NCBI RefSeq assembly: GCF_000001735.4
Contig: NC_003074.8
Coordinates: forward strand, 17,429,261 to 17,493,260
Direction of reading: 5' to 3'
DNA: 64,000 bases
DNA from: Arabidopsis thaliana
Lineage: Eukaryota; Streptophyta; Magnoliopsida; Brassicales; Brassicaceae
A program made the position numbers and the translations under genes. Position 1 is the first letter of the stretch, and each line of letters opens with the position of its first letter. Shown one piece after another: positions 45,648 through 57,504 of this stretch. The notes below the pieces were generated by a model. That model was not told the DNA's origin and searched no databases. It was given only the letters and a program-made list of their open reading frames with translations.

Positions 45648-46010
45648 CATTGGACAGAACAAAAATCTCTGAGAAAATAGAAGATAACTTGATACCAAAG
45701 ATTTGACTCAAAACCAGAAACATTCCAAGTTCACTTCAAAGATAAACAGTAACAACACAACAAAAACTTTAAAACGAAAAATAAGTTGAATTAGTACCTT
45801 TAGCAAAAATAACGCTTCCTCCAAAAGAAATTCTTCGACGAGATTTTTGACTCTAAATACTGAGTACTGACGATTGAGAAAATGATAAAAATTTGGAAAA
45901 AATTGATGTTTTTCTTTTGCTTTGAAGATGCAAAAGATACTTGGACACGTTTTAGGAGCTTGAAGCAACGGCGACGAGTTTATAGCATTTGTGCTCAATA
46001 GTCGACCCAA

Positions 46011-49000
46011 TTAGAAAATTGTTTTTTTTTATATTATAAATCTGAAATTACGATCTCACCCTTCTATCAACAAATCATATTCGTCAGATATGGAATTACA
46101 GTTTTAACCTTGCTAGTTGCGTCTCTAGTTGTCAAACCACGCCAATGAACGAAGTCGAACGATGGTTATTTCCTACGTAATATACCTAATTATATAATAT
46201 GCATTTTTAAATATTAGTTTGCTAGATTCTTTTTTTCTTAATTTACTAAATACTTGTTGAAATGTTCTAGATATACAATTCATGTATGACTTTTAACATT
46301 ATGCATACTAGATCTTTCTTATGCTCATTAAAAACTAAATCTTTACATTTTCTAGAATTACTAAACTGACAAATATATTTTTCTTTTTCTTTTATATTTT
46401 ATAAACTTGAAGCTGGAAATAAATATAGCATTCTACTATATGTTTTTCAAAATTTAAATTTTCCATTTCTTTTATTTCTTTTTTTAATATTTTGTAAATA
46501 CTATTTTTGAACCAAAAAACTTGTTTTTTTGAGAACTGTACACTAAAACTGTTGAGAATTGGTTCAGTTTGATATTCAAATATTTTAATTGGTGTACTAA
46601 TAATTCAGGGTCAAGAATAATTTAGAATTTATGCGTGGTCTACGTTACACGATGATTTTTAGTGGATGATAAATAATAAAAGAAAGAGGTAACAAATGCA
46701 CCTAACCATTTGTTTTACCGTATATAAAAAATTTCGAACTTCATGATAAAAACCGGCATGCAAAGACAGTTAAAAAAATTTTATATACGGTAAAACAAAT
46801 GGTTAGGTGCCTTTTATGCAAATACTTTTGTACGAATGCAAAAATATCTTTAACAAAAACAAAAAAAAGGACTGTAAATATTTTGGATACGTGGTCCTCA
46901 CCTCAACCTCGGCCACATCTACTAATTTGTACTCTATTTAGTGTTTTTTTGTATACTGTATTATACTAAAGTCATTCCTAGGGATTTGTTATCGTAAACA
47001 ATAAAATTGTTTTGGGAACTTGAGGACATAGTAGTTGATACAAGTGGTTTGGAACAAAAGAAGAAAACAAACACTTTGTAAATTCAATCTTATTGGCTAG
47101 AGCTTAGGTGTTAATTTGGGTTGAATTTTTATGAACCCAATTATGTGTTATTGGCAAATGTGGATTCCAAATATCAATCCATATATTAAGCATGTTTAGA
47201 TAATCAACTTCGATGGGTTCACTAGTTAGATGGGTCAACTTTCATAATCAACTTTCACAAGTTTTAGTTTTTTTTTTTTTTTTTAATATATATTTCTATA
47301 TGTATTGTGTAATGTGTAAACTACACCTTTCCCCCTTTCGTGTAGTATTCAAGTCCTTTTCTTCTTATGTGATATGTGACAACAAACTTTTAGTATTCTC
47401 ATTTGGATTATTGGATTTGGTAGTCCCAAAACTGAAGAAAATCATAATCAGAAATTAATGAGTACTGTTCGTGCATGAATTGGGTTTCGCATTCTTCACG
47501 TGCTTTAGAGTATTTAAGGGAAATAACAATTGGAAACTAAATAAACAACCACCACAGAAAAAATGTTCAGTATCATTTGGGATCCGGGGTATACAATTTG
47601 AAGACCCCACAACGCTCAGATCAGAAAGGGCTCTGAAAGAAATTAAGTTTTGGAAACAACTACATTACATAAAGTAATATGTGGATGTGGTGTGGTGAAT
47701 GCAAGTTTCTCATGGATTAGCGCATGGGGCTTTCACATTTTGTCATCAATAATTCTTATTATTAATTTGATCAATGTGGTTGATAAAATATTTGTCAACG
47801 TGGATAGTACATAATTTGCCTCTACGGTCAAAGTAGATATACGATTTTAGAAAAATAAAAGTATTTGTATGAGTATATATGTCAATGTTTAGGTCGTTAT
47901 CACCGATTATTAATACGGGACCGCGTAGATACGTTAAAATCTTTTCCACTGTCTATTTGGTCGGCATTTAATTATCAAGTGTGAGATCTTGTTTTAGGTA
48001 AAAAAATATGACGATAACTAAAGTTTGTGTCGACGTTTTTTTTAAAAAAACTACATTATTTACGATGGTTATATGGAAGTCTCAAACTAAAAGCTAAGAC
48101 AAATTGGTTGGGCCAAAAAATTATTTTAGTAATTTTTTTATATTCTCTTATATCTCAAATTCGAGCCAAATGATTAGCATGTGTTTTCTTTACATACCTT
48201 TAATGCTTTCGAAATGTAAAATTTCAGTGATATTTTTTTGGTGAGTTTTTTTCCTCTAGTAAAGAGAAACTCTTTCGATAGAAAAACTCTAAGCTAGTTA
48301 AAATACGAAGCACTTATTTTAATGTCCAAAGGCTATTCATTCTTCTCCTGTTTAAATGCTTTGTTTTCTTGTCTAAATCTTATACGTGCACATAACAACA
48401 CTTTGTTCAATTACCTATATATGCGCATTAATGCTTGTTTCACAAAAGAAACATAGTTTGGTTTATTATGCCTTGACGGTCGTACTCGTATTTTCAATAC
48501 TTATTTTGAATATAGTAATAGAACTTGCGTATCGGCGAAAACCAAGGAGGAAAGCGCTACCATGTTCGGTGACGAACCATTATTCTAGACTCTGCCTTTA
48601 AATTTCTTATACACAAGAAAAGAAAATCTTTTTTTTGTCTTAGCTCATCCGATCCCTTTCGGTTACTTGATTCAATTGTAGGATTTTCGTTCTATAAAAA
48701 AATATATTACCGTTTTGGTAATATGTAGCCTATTGTATATATATATATATATCTATAAAAAAAATTTGTGTTACTATCTAAATTCAAATCTGGTAGAAAA
48801 AGTATATATACATATATATATATAGTTATTGTGTTAATACTATTTTCATATAAGTATATTTCTTAGTTTTTGTTAAAATTTATGAAAAGTTTTTTTCGTG
48901 ATCAAAAGTGGCTTAGAGTAAATCACATTTTAACAATGAAAACATCAATTAATCATTTAAATTAAGAGTGTCCATTGAATACGTTTCCAATAGTAAAAAT

Positions 49001-51537
49001 ACCTGATCATTCACAAATTATCAGTGGCGGACAAATAATCTAAATATTTAGTTTGAACTTTGATGTAAGAGGTCTTTATCAAAGAAAAAACTTTAATGTA
49101 CGTCTGTTATAAAACAATGGGAATTCAAATTGGAAAAATATTATCCCTAAAAGTTTTGATGAATATATATAAGTTACTTTTAGAATATGGATATGGTAGG
49201 ATGTGATCATCGCATGATGTACTGGGAGCTGCAAAACGCCATCCAAACCAGCACTCATGGGCATGGCCGCCCACGTGCCACGCCGTTCTTCAACTCTGAC
49301 GACTCTGAAACTTCTCAAAATCATGGAACTACACAAAGTTGGTGTGATAAGGGCATTTTAGTCAACACAACGAGTTCTCATCTTGGCCCACACACATTAC
49401 CTCAGAAGTTTTGGAAAACATAAGAAGGGTAGTTACGTAAGTTTAGAGGTCATTATGGAGGGAAATGGCATATTCGCATATACCGAAGGATTATACTTAA
49501 CGTGCAGTGGATATTCTATCAACTTGTCCGGGCCCATATTGGGGCCCATTTGGTGCCACGTTTTTTGTACGGAACCGCCCGACGTGGTAATAATTGTGGA
49601 TGTTGTTCTTTAACAGGATCGATCCTTTGATGACGAGGCGACCAATTGTCTTGAATTGATTCTAGCCTTGGGTTCGAACCGACGTGGTGTTATTTGATTA
49701 TTATATTTGGTTTCAGTGTCATACACTCTACACGAGCCTCCATTTCAAATTTAATAACAAATCTTTGTTAGGTCATATTGTCTAGCTAATATAACAATGC
49801 GACTAGCAGAATGTATGTACTACATAATCAGATTTTATATATTCTTGATAATCTCTTACAGATTTTTTATAACAACTGATTATATGTAATATATGAGTTT
49901 AGTGTCAAAGAAAATTATGATAATATTTTTAGAATCTTGAAAAATTAATAACAAGTTATTTACGTATGGCTGTGGCTGCTTCATTAGTCATTACGTTAGT
50001 CTTTTGAAATTTTCATGACCACAAGAAAATATTTCTTCCGGTTTTGAGATTTTTCGTAACAAACAAAATTGAATAATCGATGTACATCACTAACTTCTAC
50101 GTGGCTTGTGACCAAGACAAATGACTGTATAAAGAAAAGAAGTCGTCGTTAGGGGGAACTCATTTTTTATATTTCTAGGGCTGATATTTGATTTGACAAA
50201 AAATATTGTCCAATTATATGAAAAAGTATTACTTAACAATTCTTCTAACCATTATAATGAAAACATTTCTAGGGCTGATATTTTAGTTTTTTGTAAGAAA
50301 ATCATGAAATGCATTTTGTTTTGTTTGTTTTATTACATGGGCCAAGATATGAACTCTCAATTTCCAAATACAGAGACAGCTGAAGATCAAAGGATAAGGA
50401 GTATTTTCTTTTTCTGTATACGTTTCTTGGTTTCATATGAACAAAATTGATTATGAGAAAAAGAAACAACCATTAGAAATATTTATTTTATCTAGCTATC
50501 TTCAATTATTTTGCCTAACTTGATGTGTCCTTTAGGCTTTAAAAAAAAAACTTGATGTGTCCTTTTAAGTGACACATCAATGAACCATATGTATAGTCTC
50601 TTGTTGTTTTATAAAGATCGATTGAATTTGATTTTCCTCTCTATCTATACGTTTTTGTTTGTTTAAAAATGTCAAAAATTTGGGTATCCAGGATGTTCGA
50701 ACGCAGGACACGTATGAAGTGACGTCTTTCACCGCCGTAAATCTTTGGATTGACAGTCCGGTAAAAACAGATTAATAGCTTGATAGTCCAAAACGCACGT
50801 ATAAAAGTTTTTGCATGTTGAAAATATTCGTATCCACACAACATTAGAGATCAATCATGAAACCGATATATTGAAGGTCACCCGACGTCAAATTTCCCCT
50901 GAAAGGGACACCTCAAAATTACGTGGTTCGTGTAATCTTTTTTCCTTTAAGATAGGGATCGGATTATGCAGTATAAAATTAAGCAAATCGTATTTGGTGA
51001 TATATCGGTTCTAATGCATAACATCTTTTATATTCACACAATGAAATAGCTATTTGTTTTCAGTTTCGAGCTAAAGCCCAAGCTCCAGCCCAAATCAAAC
51101 CCATTTGTACAAAGAACCTCACTCATCTATTTGTGCACAAATTCTCGGATTTCTCCAACGCTCTCAATCATTTTATAAAAATTAGAATTATCTTCAATCT
51201 CGATATACGAACCTAAATAATTGAAAACATTTTTTTTCTTTTTATGTATTTTTCTTTTTTATCAAATTTCTTTTTATGTATATAAAATATTTGTGAAAGT
51301 TTCTTCCACACATATAAAAGATTAAATTTCTTTTTTTATCCCAAGCTTGAATATCAAAACATGAGACAACAAGAGCAAGTATTAGCCACCACAAAGCAAT
51401 CATCTTAAAACTCAAACCCCAAAACAAACAAAAGACAAAACCCGATTGTTTCGAGCACAAACGTCACTTGTGGTTTACATCGTCTTCATCATCTCCATAA
51501 CTTCATATCTCCTCTCCTTCCGCTGCCACCGTTAGCG
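46011..51537. other. 5.5-kb AT-rich spacer between G3Pp1 and PEX11B
   Basis: Divergent promoters at the ends. It contains a 113-bp hairpin (46698-46810), an AT dinucleotide tract near 48735-48760 and a GC-richer patch at 49180-49620. That patch has two overlapping short frames (stops at 49423 and 49613) and a G-box CACGTG near 49272, but no recognisable protein. No gene called. Confidence 0.4.
46698..46810. repeat. Perfect 32-bp inverted repeat hairpin (MITE-like)
   Basis: Left arm 46698-46729 (GCACCTAACCATTTGTTTTA...) and right arm 46779-46810 are exact complements, with a 49-base loop. No clear target duplication. Transcribed, it would form a strong stem, so it may be a recent MITE or a small-RNA source. 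Confidence 0.75.
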
Positions 51538-52432
51538 ATGTCTTTGGACACTGTGGACAAACTGGTGGTGTTCTTGGCCAAGAGAGACGGAATAGACAAG
51601 CTTGTGAAGACATTCCAATACGTGGCCAAGCTCGCGTGCTGGCATGTTGAAGCCACACGACCCGAAGCCGCCGATAGGTTCAAGAAGTGGGAGGTCGCCT
51701 CCGGTCTCAGCCGCAAAGCCTTCAGGTCCCACATCTTTTTAATATTAATCACTTTATCGACAAAGTGGCATCATCGTAAATATAGTTTAATAGATGAAAT
51801 GAAATGAAATGTTTTAGTCACTTCTTGATTAATATCTTATCTCATCTAGCATATTTGAATAGTGACTAGTACGATACACTTTATATTACAAGAAAAATAT
51901 AATTGAATAGTGATTATGGTCGAATTATGCGAACAGGACCGGGAGATCTCTCACGGGGTTCAATGCGCTGAGACGAAACCCCGGGGCAACCCCGATGATC
52001 CGTTTCTTGGCGGTCCTAGCCAATTCAGGGGAAATGGTTTACTTCTTCTTTGATCATTTTCTTTGGTTATCAAGAATTGGTTCAATAGACGCCAAGCTCG
52101 CCAAGAAAATGAGTTTCATATCCGCTTTTGGCGAATCTTTCGGCTACACTTTCTTCATCATCATTGATTGCATCTTCATAAAGCAAAGACTCAAATCCTT
52201 AAAAAAGCTCCAGCATTCGACCGATGAACCGAAAGAAGAAATCGGCGCCAAAATTAGCGAGATTCGGGGAGATATAGTAATGAGGTTGATGGGAATTTCA
52301 GCCAACGTTGCGGATTTACTTATAGCATTGGCAGAAATTCACCCAAACCCCTTTTGTAACCACACCATTACACTCGGTATAAGCGGTTTAGTTTCAGCTT
52401 GGGCCGGTTGGTATAGGAACTGGCCATCGTGA
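51538..52432 (+). CDS. PEX11B: Peroxisomal membrane protein 11B (peroxin 11)
   Basis: Promotes peroxisome elongation and proliferation. Two exons, 51538-51725 and 51937-52432, give 227 aa starting MSLDTVDKLVVFLAKRDGID. PEX11 features are the N-terminal amphipathic helix, a conserved RKAFRTGR...NALR segment across the intron, membrane segments near residues 90-110 and 120-140, and a C-terminal hydrophobic segment (ITLGISGLVSAWAGWY). The Arg codon is split by the intron (AG|G). In Arabidopsis PEX11B is induced by far-red light through phyA and HYH. I see a G-box only 2.2 kb upstream and do not assign control from it. Followed 361 bp later by TIP5;1 on the same strand. Confidence 0.95.
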
Positions 52433-52793
52433 GATGTAATAAAATCAAATGTTTGTTGTTTTGAATGAACGTATCAAACGTGTAATGTAACTCACTTGAA
52501 TATATGAAACATTTCTATTTTACATTATCTATAGTCAAATCGAAATCAAACAAAACTAAGGGTATACAAAAGTATAATCCACATACGTGGGGGACATTTA
52601 TGAAATTCATAAAACTTGGTAACTGTAAAATAGTAACTTCCCACTCTCTCACCCTCTTCACTGGGACGGTTATTTTTTTTTTTAAATTCATTTGCATCAA
52701 AAGTCGTTACCTTCCAGTAATATTTATAGATTTATAACGATGCAATACTCACTAAAGAAACAGAAACAGAGATAATTTTTTCGAAAGAAATTG

Positions 52794-53727
52794 ATGAGAA
52801 GAATGATTCCAACATCGTTTTCAAGTAAGTTTCAAGGAGTACTAAGTATGAATGCGTTGAGATGTTATGTATCAGAGTTTATCTCAACCTTCTTCTTCGT
52901 CCTCGCAGCCGTTGGTTCTGTCATGTCTTCAAGTAATTACTCTGTTTCTTGATGAGTTTGATCCTTTTTTGCAATAAGAAGAAATTGTTAACCTGTGTTT
53001 TTTCTTATCAGGGAAATTGATGGCTGGTGATGTGTCTGGTCCGTTTGGTGTTTTAATACCGGCGATTGCTAATGCGTTGGCGTTATCATCGTCAGTTTAC
53101 ATCTCTTGGAACGTCTCTGGTGGTCATGTGAATCCAGCGGTTACGTTTGCGATGGCTGTTGCTGGTCGGATTAGCGTTCCAACCGCTATGTTTTATTGGA
53201 CTTCTCAGATGATTGCCTCTGTTATGGCTTGCCTTGTTCTTAAAGTAACCGTCATGGAACAGGTAATCAAACATATTTACTTTTTGTCTGATTTTGTGTG
53301 CTTCGTTTTGTTTGGTTATTCTGATTAGTGTGTTTGAATTTATCAGCACGTACCGATTTATAAGATTGCTGGAGAAATGACTGGATTTGGAGCATCTGTT
53401 CTTGAAGGTGTTTTAGCTTTCGTCTTGGTTTATACTGTGTTCACGGCTAGCGATCCCAGACGTGGGCTACCTTTAGCAGTGGGACCTATATTTATAGGGT
53501 TTGTTGCGGGAGCCAATGTTCTAGCCGCTGGTCCATTCTCTGGAGGTTCAATGAATCCTGCGTGTGCCTTTGGGTCGGCGATGGTTTACGGAAGCTTTAA
53601 GAACCAAGCTGTGTATTGGGTTGGGCCTCTGCTTGGAGGAGCCACAGCTGCTTTAGTGTATGATAACGTGGTGGTCCCTGTAGAAGATGATCGTGGTTCA
53701 TCTACTGGTGATGCCATTGGTGTGTAA
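52794..53727 (+). CDS. TIP5;1: Aquaporin TIP5;1 (tonoplast intrinsic protein)
   Basis: Major intrinsic protein, six membrane helices and two half-helix NPA boxes. Exons 52794-52932, 53012-53262 and 53347-53727 give 256 aa. NPA1 is HVNPAV (87-89). NPA2 is SMNPAC (200-202), so Cys203 replaces the arginine that nearly all aquaporins keep in the aromatic/arginine filter. In Arabidopsis the gene is pollen-specific, and its product has been reported as a water/urea channel in mitochondria. The N-terminus is longer and more basic than usual for TIPs (MRRMIPTSFSSKFQG), which might fit non-tonoplast targeting (inference). Its 3' end faces NOA1 across 207 bp. Confidence 0.95.
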
Positions 53728-53934
53728 TGACTTGTTTATACTGTTTCATTTGTTGAATTGTTGATGTAGATCTTTTTTAATTTTCAGTTTCTGAAATGTT
53801 GTTGACTAGATGTTTAATTCCTTGAATGCTATGTTACTTAAGTAGATTTCATTACAAACAATTTACTATTTTGTTACATATAACTCTGGTTTGTGATACT
53901 AAGCCGATATTTTTGCATCTAAACAAAAAAAAAT

Positions 53935-56900
53935 TCAAAAGTACCATTTGGGTCTTACTTCTTCTTCCTTATCGGTTAACTCACGATACTGATACCATTC
54001 AGTACCTGAAGTACCAATTGGCAATGTTGGTCGAAGAAAAACTTCAACTGGTTTTGGCACACTGACACAAATATGTATCTCATGCTCTGCTTCATTGAGA
54101 TCTCTCGGTTCAGTTCCTCGTGTTTTGCGGATTGGTTCAATTGAAATCCATCCTAACCCTGATATTGCCACATCACTAGCCGGTCTGATCAAGAGGTGTG
54201 TTAACGTTAGGTGAGGATCATTTGTTTTACTAAACATAGATGGGAATGGAAGATATATATTTCACCTTTTTGCATCGTTGATTTCGATTTGAAGTAACCG
54301 GTGAGATTGTAACCCTTTCCACTCCTGCATCTGATTTTTCCCTGATGGAGGTGTTAGAAGCACACCCAGTTCTTTCTGCAGAACAAATGAGTATCAAGTA
54401 AATGGTAATAAGAAGATTTAACTTGTCCTTGAATAAGTAACGAAGTTGAAAATGATGGGGAACGGAACTTGCCTCGTAAAAGGCAGTCGCTGTTTTGGTT
54501 GGTACTGCATGAATCTCAAGAGCTTTTGGTCCATAGAATGTGAAACATGTTTCCGGTAGAGCCTGCAATATGTCAAGTATGTTAAAAAATTCTGATATCC
54601 ACTGTGAAACTGAAACATAATTCTAGTAATAATAGTTATTACCTTCAAGATGTCAATCCTAACGAGACCTCCCCAGAAAAATGTATAACCGTTTAAGCTC
54701 TCACCCTTGGGACTACTTGACGATTGAGTTGGCAAAGTTGAAATCTGTAAGGAACAAAAAGCACAGGAAGATCATCACACTGGTGTTACGGTAAAATAAT
54801 CTTTACCTGGCCGTAATAAAGCAGACTTACATCGAAAGATTGGCCTCTGAGACGATTTTGAGGAGCAAGGGCGGGTAAATCATCTGAATGAACGACAGCT
54901 GCTTGCCTGTGGTGTAGGTGCACACCCGGTGTGTCATACAACTTCTGTGGTAATAATGTATTCTTTTAGCAGAATGTCTACTATTGCAATTTTTGGAAAG
55001 TTCTAGAATCTGATCTTGGTTTAAGTTTATACCTCTCCTCCGACGAAAGCGTTGATCTGAATTGGACCCAAGGTGGTTCCAGGGACAGCAGATTGAATTG
55101 GTTTGTACTTTTGTGCCGCTGCTGCAACAGGATCCCTTTCGGCCATCGTTTCTGTATGGTGAAGTACATATACAATCATTCAAACTCTCTTTATAAATTG
55201 TGGAGAAATTGGCCATACTAGAGATCAGGCTAAAGCAGCACCCAGACCATATTCAAGCAGATACAAACTTCAACAACAAGTGACACAAACACAATGGAGA
55301 ACAAATGACTTACTCAGCAAAGCATTGATGAATGCTGACTTCCCTACGTTAGCTGCACCCTGTGAAAGTATGAAGAAATAATAAATGAATATTTTCTAAA
55401 CCGTCAAAGAAGTTTCTTTATAAATGCATAGCCTCTATCTCCAGTAAACGAATTTATGAATTAGTGGATCATATCGAGCAGTGTTGTGTCGAGTTTGTTG
55501 TTCTGATGGACATCCGAGAAAATTGATTTTCACTAAGCACTGCCTCTATCATTTAAAGTGTGTTAAGCTATTAAGTAAATAGTAAGAACTCGCATCAGTT
55601 AGCAATAGGTTTACAAACTAAAACTCTATTTTGTTGGTGACAAAATTACGAATGCACATACCAGAATGTAGACATCTCGTCCCTGAAACAAAAACAGGGA
55701 TACAGAGGTCAGGTTACAGAAGGTAAATAAAGAGAAGGTTATATTGTCCGACACTGAGCCATAATGGAAACAAAATGTACGCTAAAGAAAACAGCTTTAA
55801 GGTGGTGCAATATATAAAAAAAACGCTACCTTTTTCTCCTTCTGGATCTCTGATGCAACTCCGCTAACTCCATCCAGGGACTTTGAACTTGTGAGATGGA
55901 CACTCAAGACACTGAAAAGTTATATCACACCCAAATCAAACACTAGCTCCAGAAACATTACATCACTTTCTAGCAACAACCATAGTAGATAAGTACTTGA
56001 TACCTACTTAAGCTTTTTCCTCATGGTCACTTCCACAACCCAATCCCCGATACAATTCATATCCGTTCCTTTTGGAAGAAGATCAATCTAACAATACAAA
56101 ACACAATTATTTACCATAGTTAGAAAGAATTGAAGAAGTAGCCATGTTATAAAACCTTACCTTAGTTATAACAAGTATAATCGGATTAGCTCCAACTAAA
56201 TCACGAACACGAGCTAAAAAGCTTCCATTAAAATCCACTATATCAACCTGCAACACAACAAGTTGACGATCTCTTGGAACATAAAACAGAAAAGAGAAGT
56301 TCATTCTAACAATATCTACTCACCAATTTAACAATCAAAGCTTTCTCATGGCGTAAATGAGAAAGTTTCTCACGAAGTTCATCAGCTGATACAAATTGTT
56401 TCCCACCTGGATAACCTCCATTACCACCAACTGCTGTAATCATATGTCCATGTGACAATAGCTGACATCTTCCACATATCATAGTTCTTAACTGGTGATG
56501 CTTCTTCTTCTACAATAAACACAGAAGAAACCATCTCTAATTCATCAATCAACTAACTCAAAATTGAGATTCTCAAGCTCGAATTCATACCAATTCATAA
56601 GTAACCAAATCGACAAATCCCGGAGAATCGACGTCGGAAGTTTGTAACGGAGCTCCGCAGCCGTAACAACATGAGACTGAGGTATCAACAACTTTCCGTG
56701 CAATAATCTCCTCTTTCTTTTTCTTCTTCTCCTTTTTGATCTCTTTCTTCACTACTTTCTGAGCTTCATGAGCTCGTTGGTTCTCCAGGAACCTTTCTCC
56801 AGGGGTTGGAGCAGCCGCCGCAAATCCATCTCGTTCCGAGAGTGAAACTGGTGGTTCTGAATTAGCTATTGATTTACAGACGATTGATGTCGTCGGATTA

Positions 56901-56989
56901 CGGTAAATGACGGTGAGATTGGGTTCACGTCTCGTCGTTGTGTGGCGACGAGGAAGAGAAGGAAACGTTGAGAGTGTTCGTAGCGCCAT
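53935..56989 (-). CDS. NOA1: NOA1/RIF1, circularly permuted GTPase for plastid ribosomes
   Basis: YqeH-type GTPase needed for chloroplast ribosome function; once proposed as a nitric oxide synthase. Thirteen exons: 56591-56989, 56324-56509, 56161-56247, 56008-56087, 55830-55911, 55662-55682, 55314-55359, 55033-55151, 54831-54944, 54643-54744, 54473-54562, 54266-54375 and 53935-54184 (561 aa). It has a plastid transit region, a Lys-rich stretch (80-93), zinc-finger cysteines (C108/C111 and C145/C148), then G motifs in permuted order: G4 TKID 223-226, G1 GAANVGKS 286-293, G2 PGTT 324-327, G3 DTPG 344-347. Exon 6 is a 21-nt microexon just before G1. Intron 11 is GC-AG (GAG|GCAAGT). The frame closes exactly with both. 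Divergent from SMC2. Confidence 0.96.
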
Positions 56990-57203
56990 TGCTGAGATTT
57001 TTCCTCACCAGCTGTTGTTTGTTGTTATGTTATCTATTAAACCCAGAGAGAGAACAAGAGAGACTCTAACTGGTACAGAGGTTTTACTCGAAAGAAGAAC
57101 CTCTGGTTGATTGGAGACGGTTATATCCGCCCGGGACAAAATAACCGGAATCGAATACCCGAAATGAACCGATCCAAAATTAGGGTATAGATTAGAAATT
57201 CAG

Positions 57204-57211
57204 TTTCCCGC
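57204..57211 (+). promoter_or_regulatory. E2F-type site in the NOA1-SMC2 shared promoter
   Basis: TTTCCCGC, an exact match to the E2F consensus TTTSSCGC, 294 bp upstream of the SMC2 ATG and within the 515 bp between the two start codons. It fits cell-cycle control of a condensin subunit. A telo-box-like TAGGGTTT lies at 57442-57449. Confidence 0.6.
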
Positions 57212-57504
57212 TCTTTTGCTACCAAATCTCAGAAGGCCCAATTTTAAAGAGAAAATTATGTTTTTTTATTTGGTAAATTGAAAAAAAGAAAAAAGAAAAA
57301 TTCAAATTTGCTTGTAATAATCCTCTCAAAGAGAATTCAGTTAGACGATTCGTCTCTACTTCTCCTGCAACGGTTAGATTTTGAATCTACGCTCTCAATT
57401 TCGGAAGCTTGTTGTGATACTTCCGTCTGGGTTTCCATTTCTAGGGTTTATGGGGTTTAGTTTCTAAATTAGGGTAAAATTTGGGGAAGAAGAAGACAAC
57501 AAAG

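Noticed and set aside
48735-48830. TATA-rich tract as a promoter
   Set aside because: Simple AT dinucleotide repeats with no gene nearby in either direction.
49180-49620. Two overlapping plus-strand open frames ending at 49423 and 49613
   Set aside because: No domain, no splice structure and no codon pattern of a plant gene. Treated as chance frames in a locally GC-richer patch.
49621-49700. tRNA-like B box GGTTCGAACC at 49671-49680
   Set aside because: No matching acceptor or anticodon stems and no convincing A box at the right distance. The motif is itself palindromic and can arise by chance. A decayed SINE is possible but unsupported.
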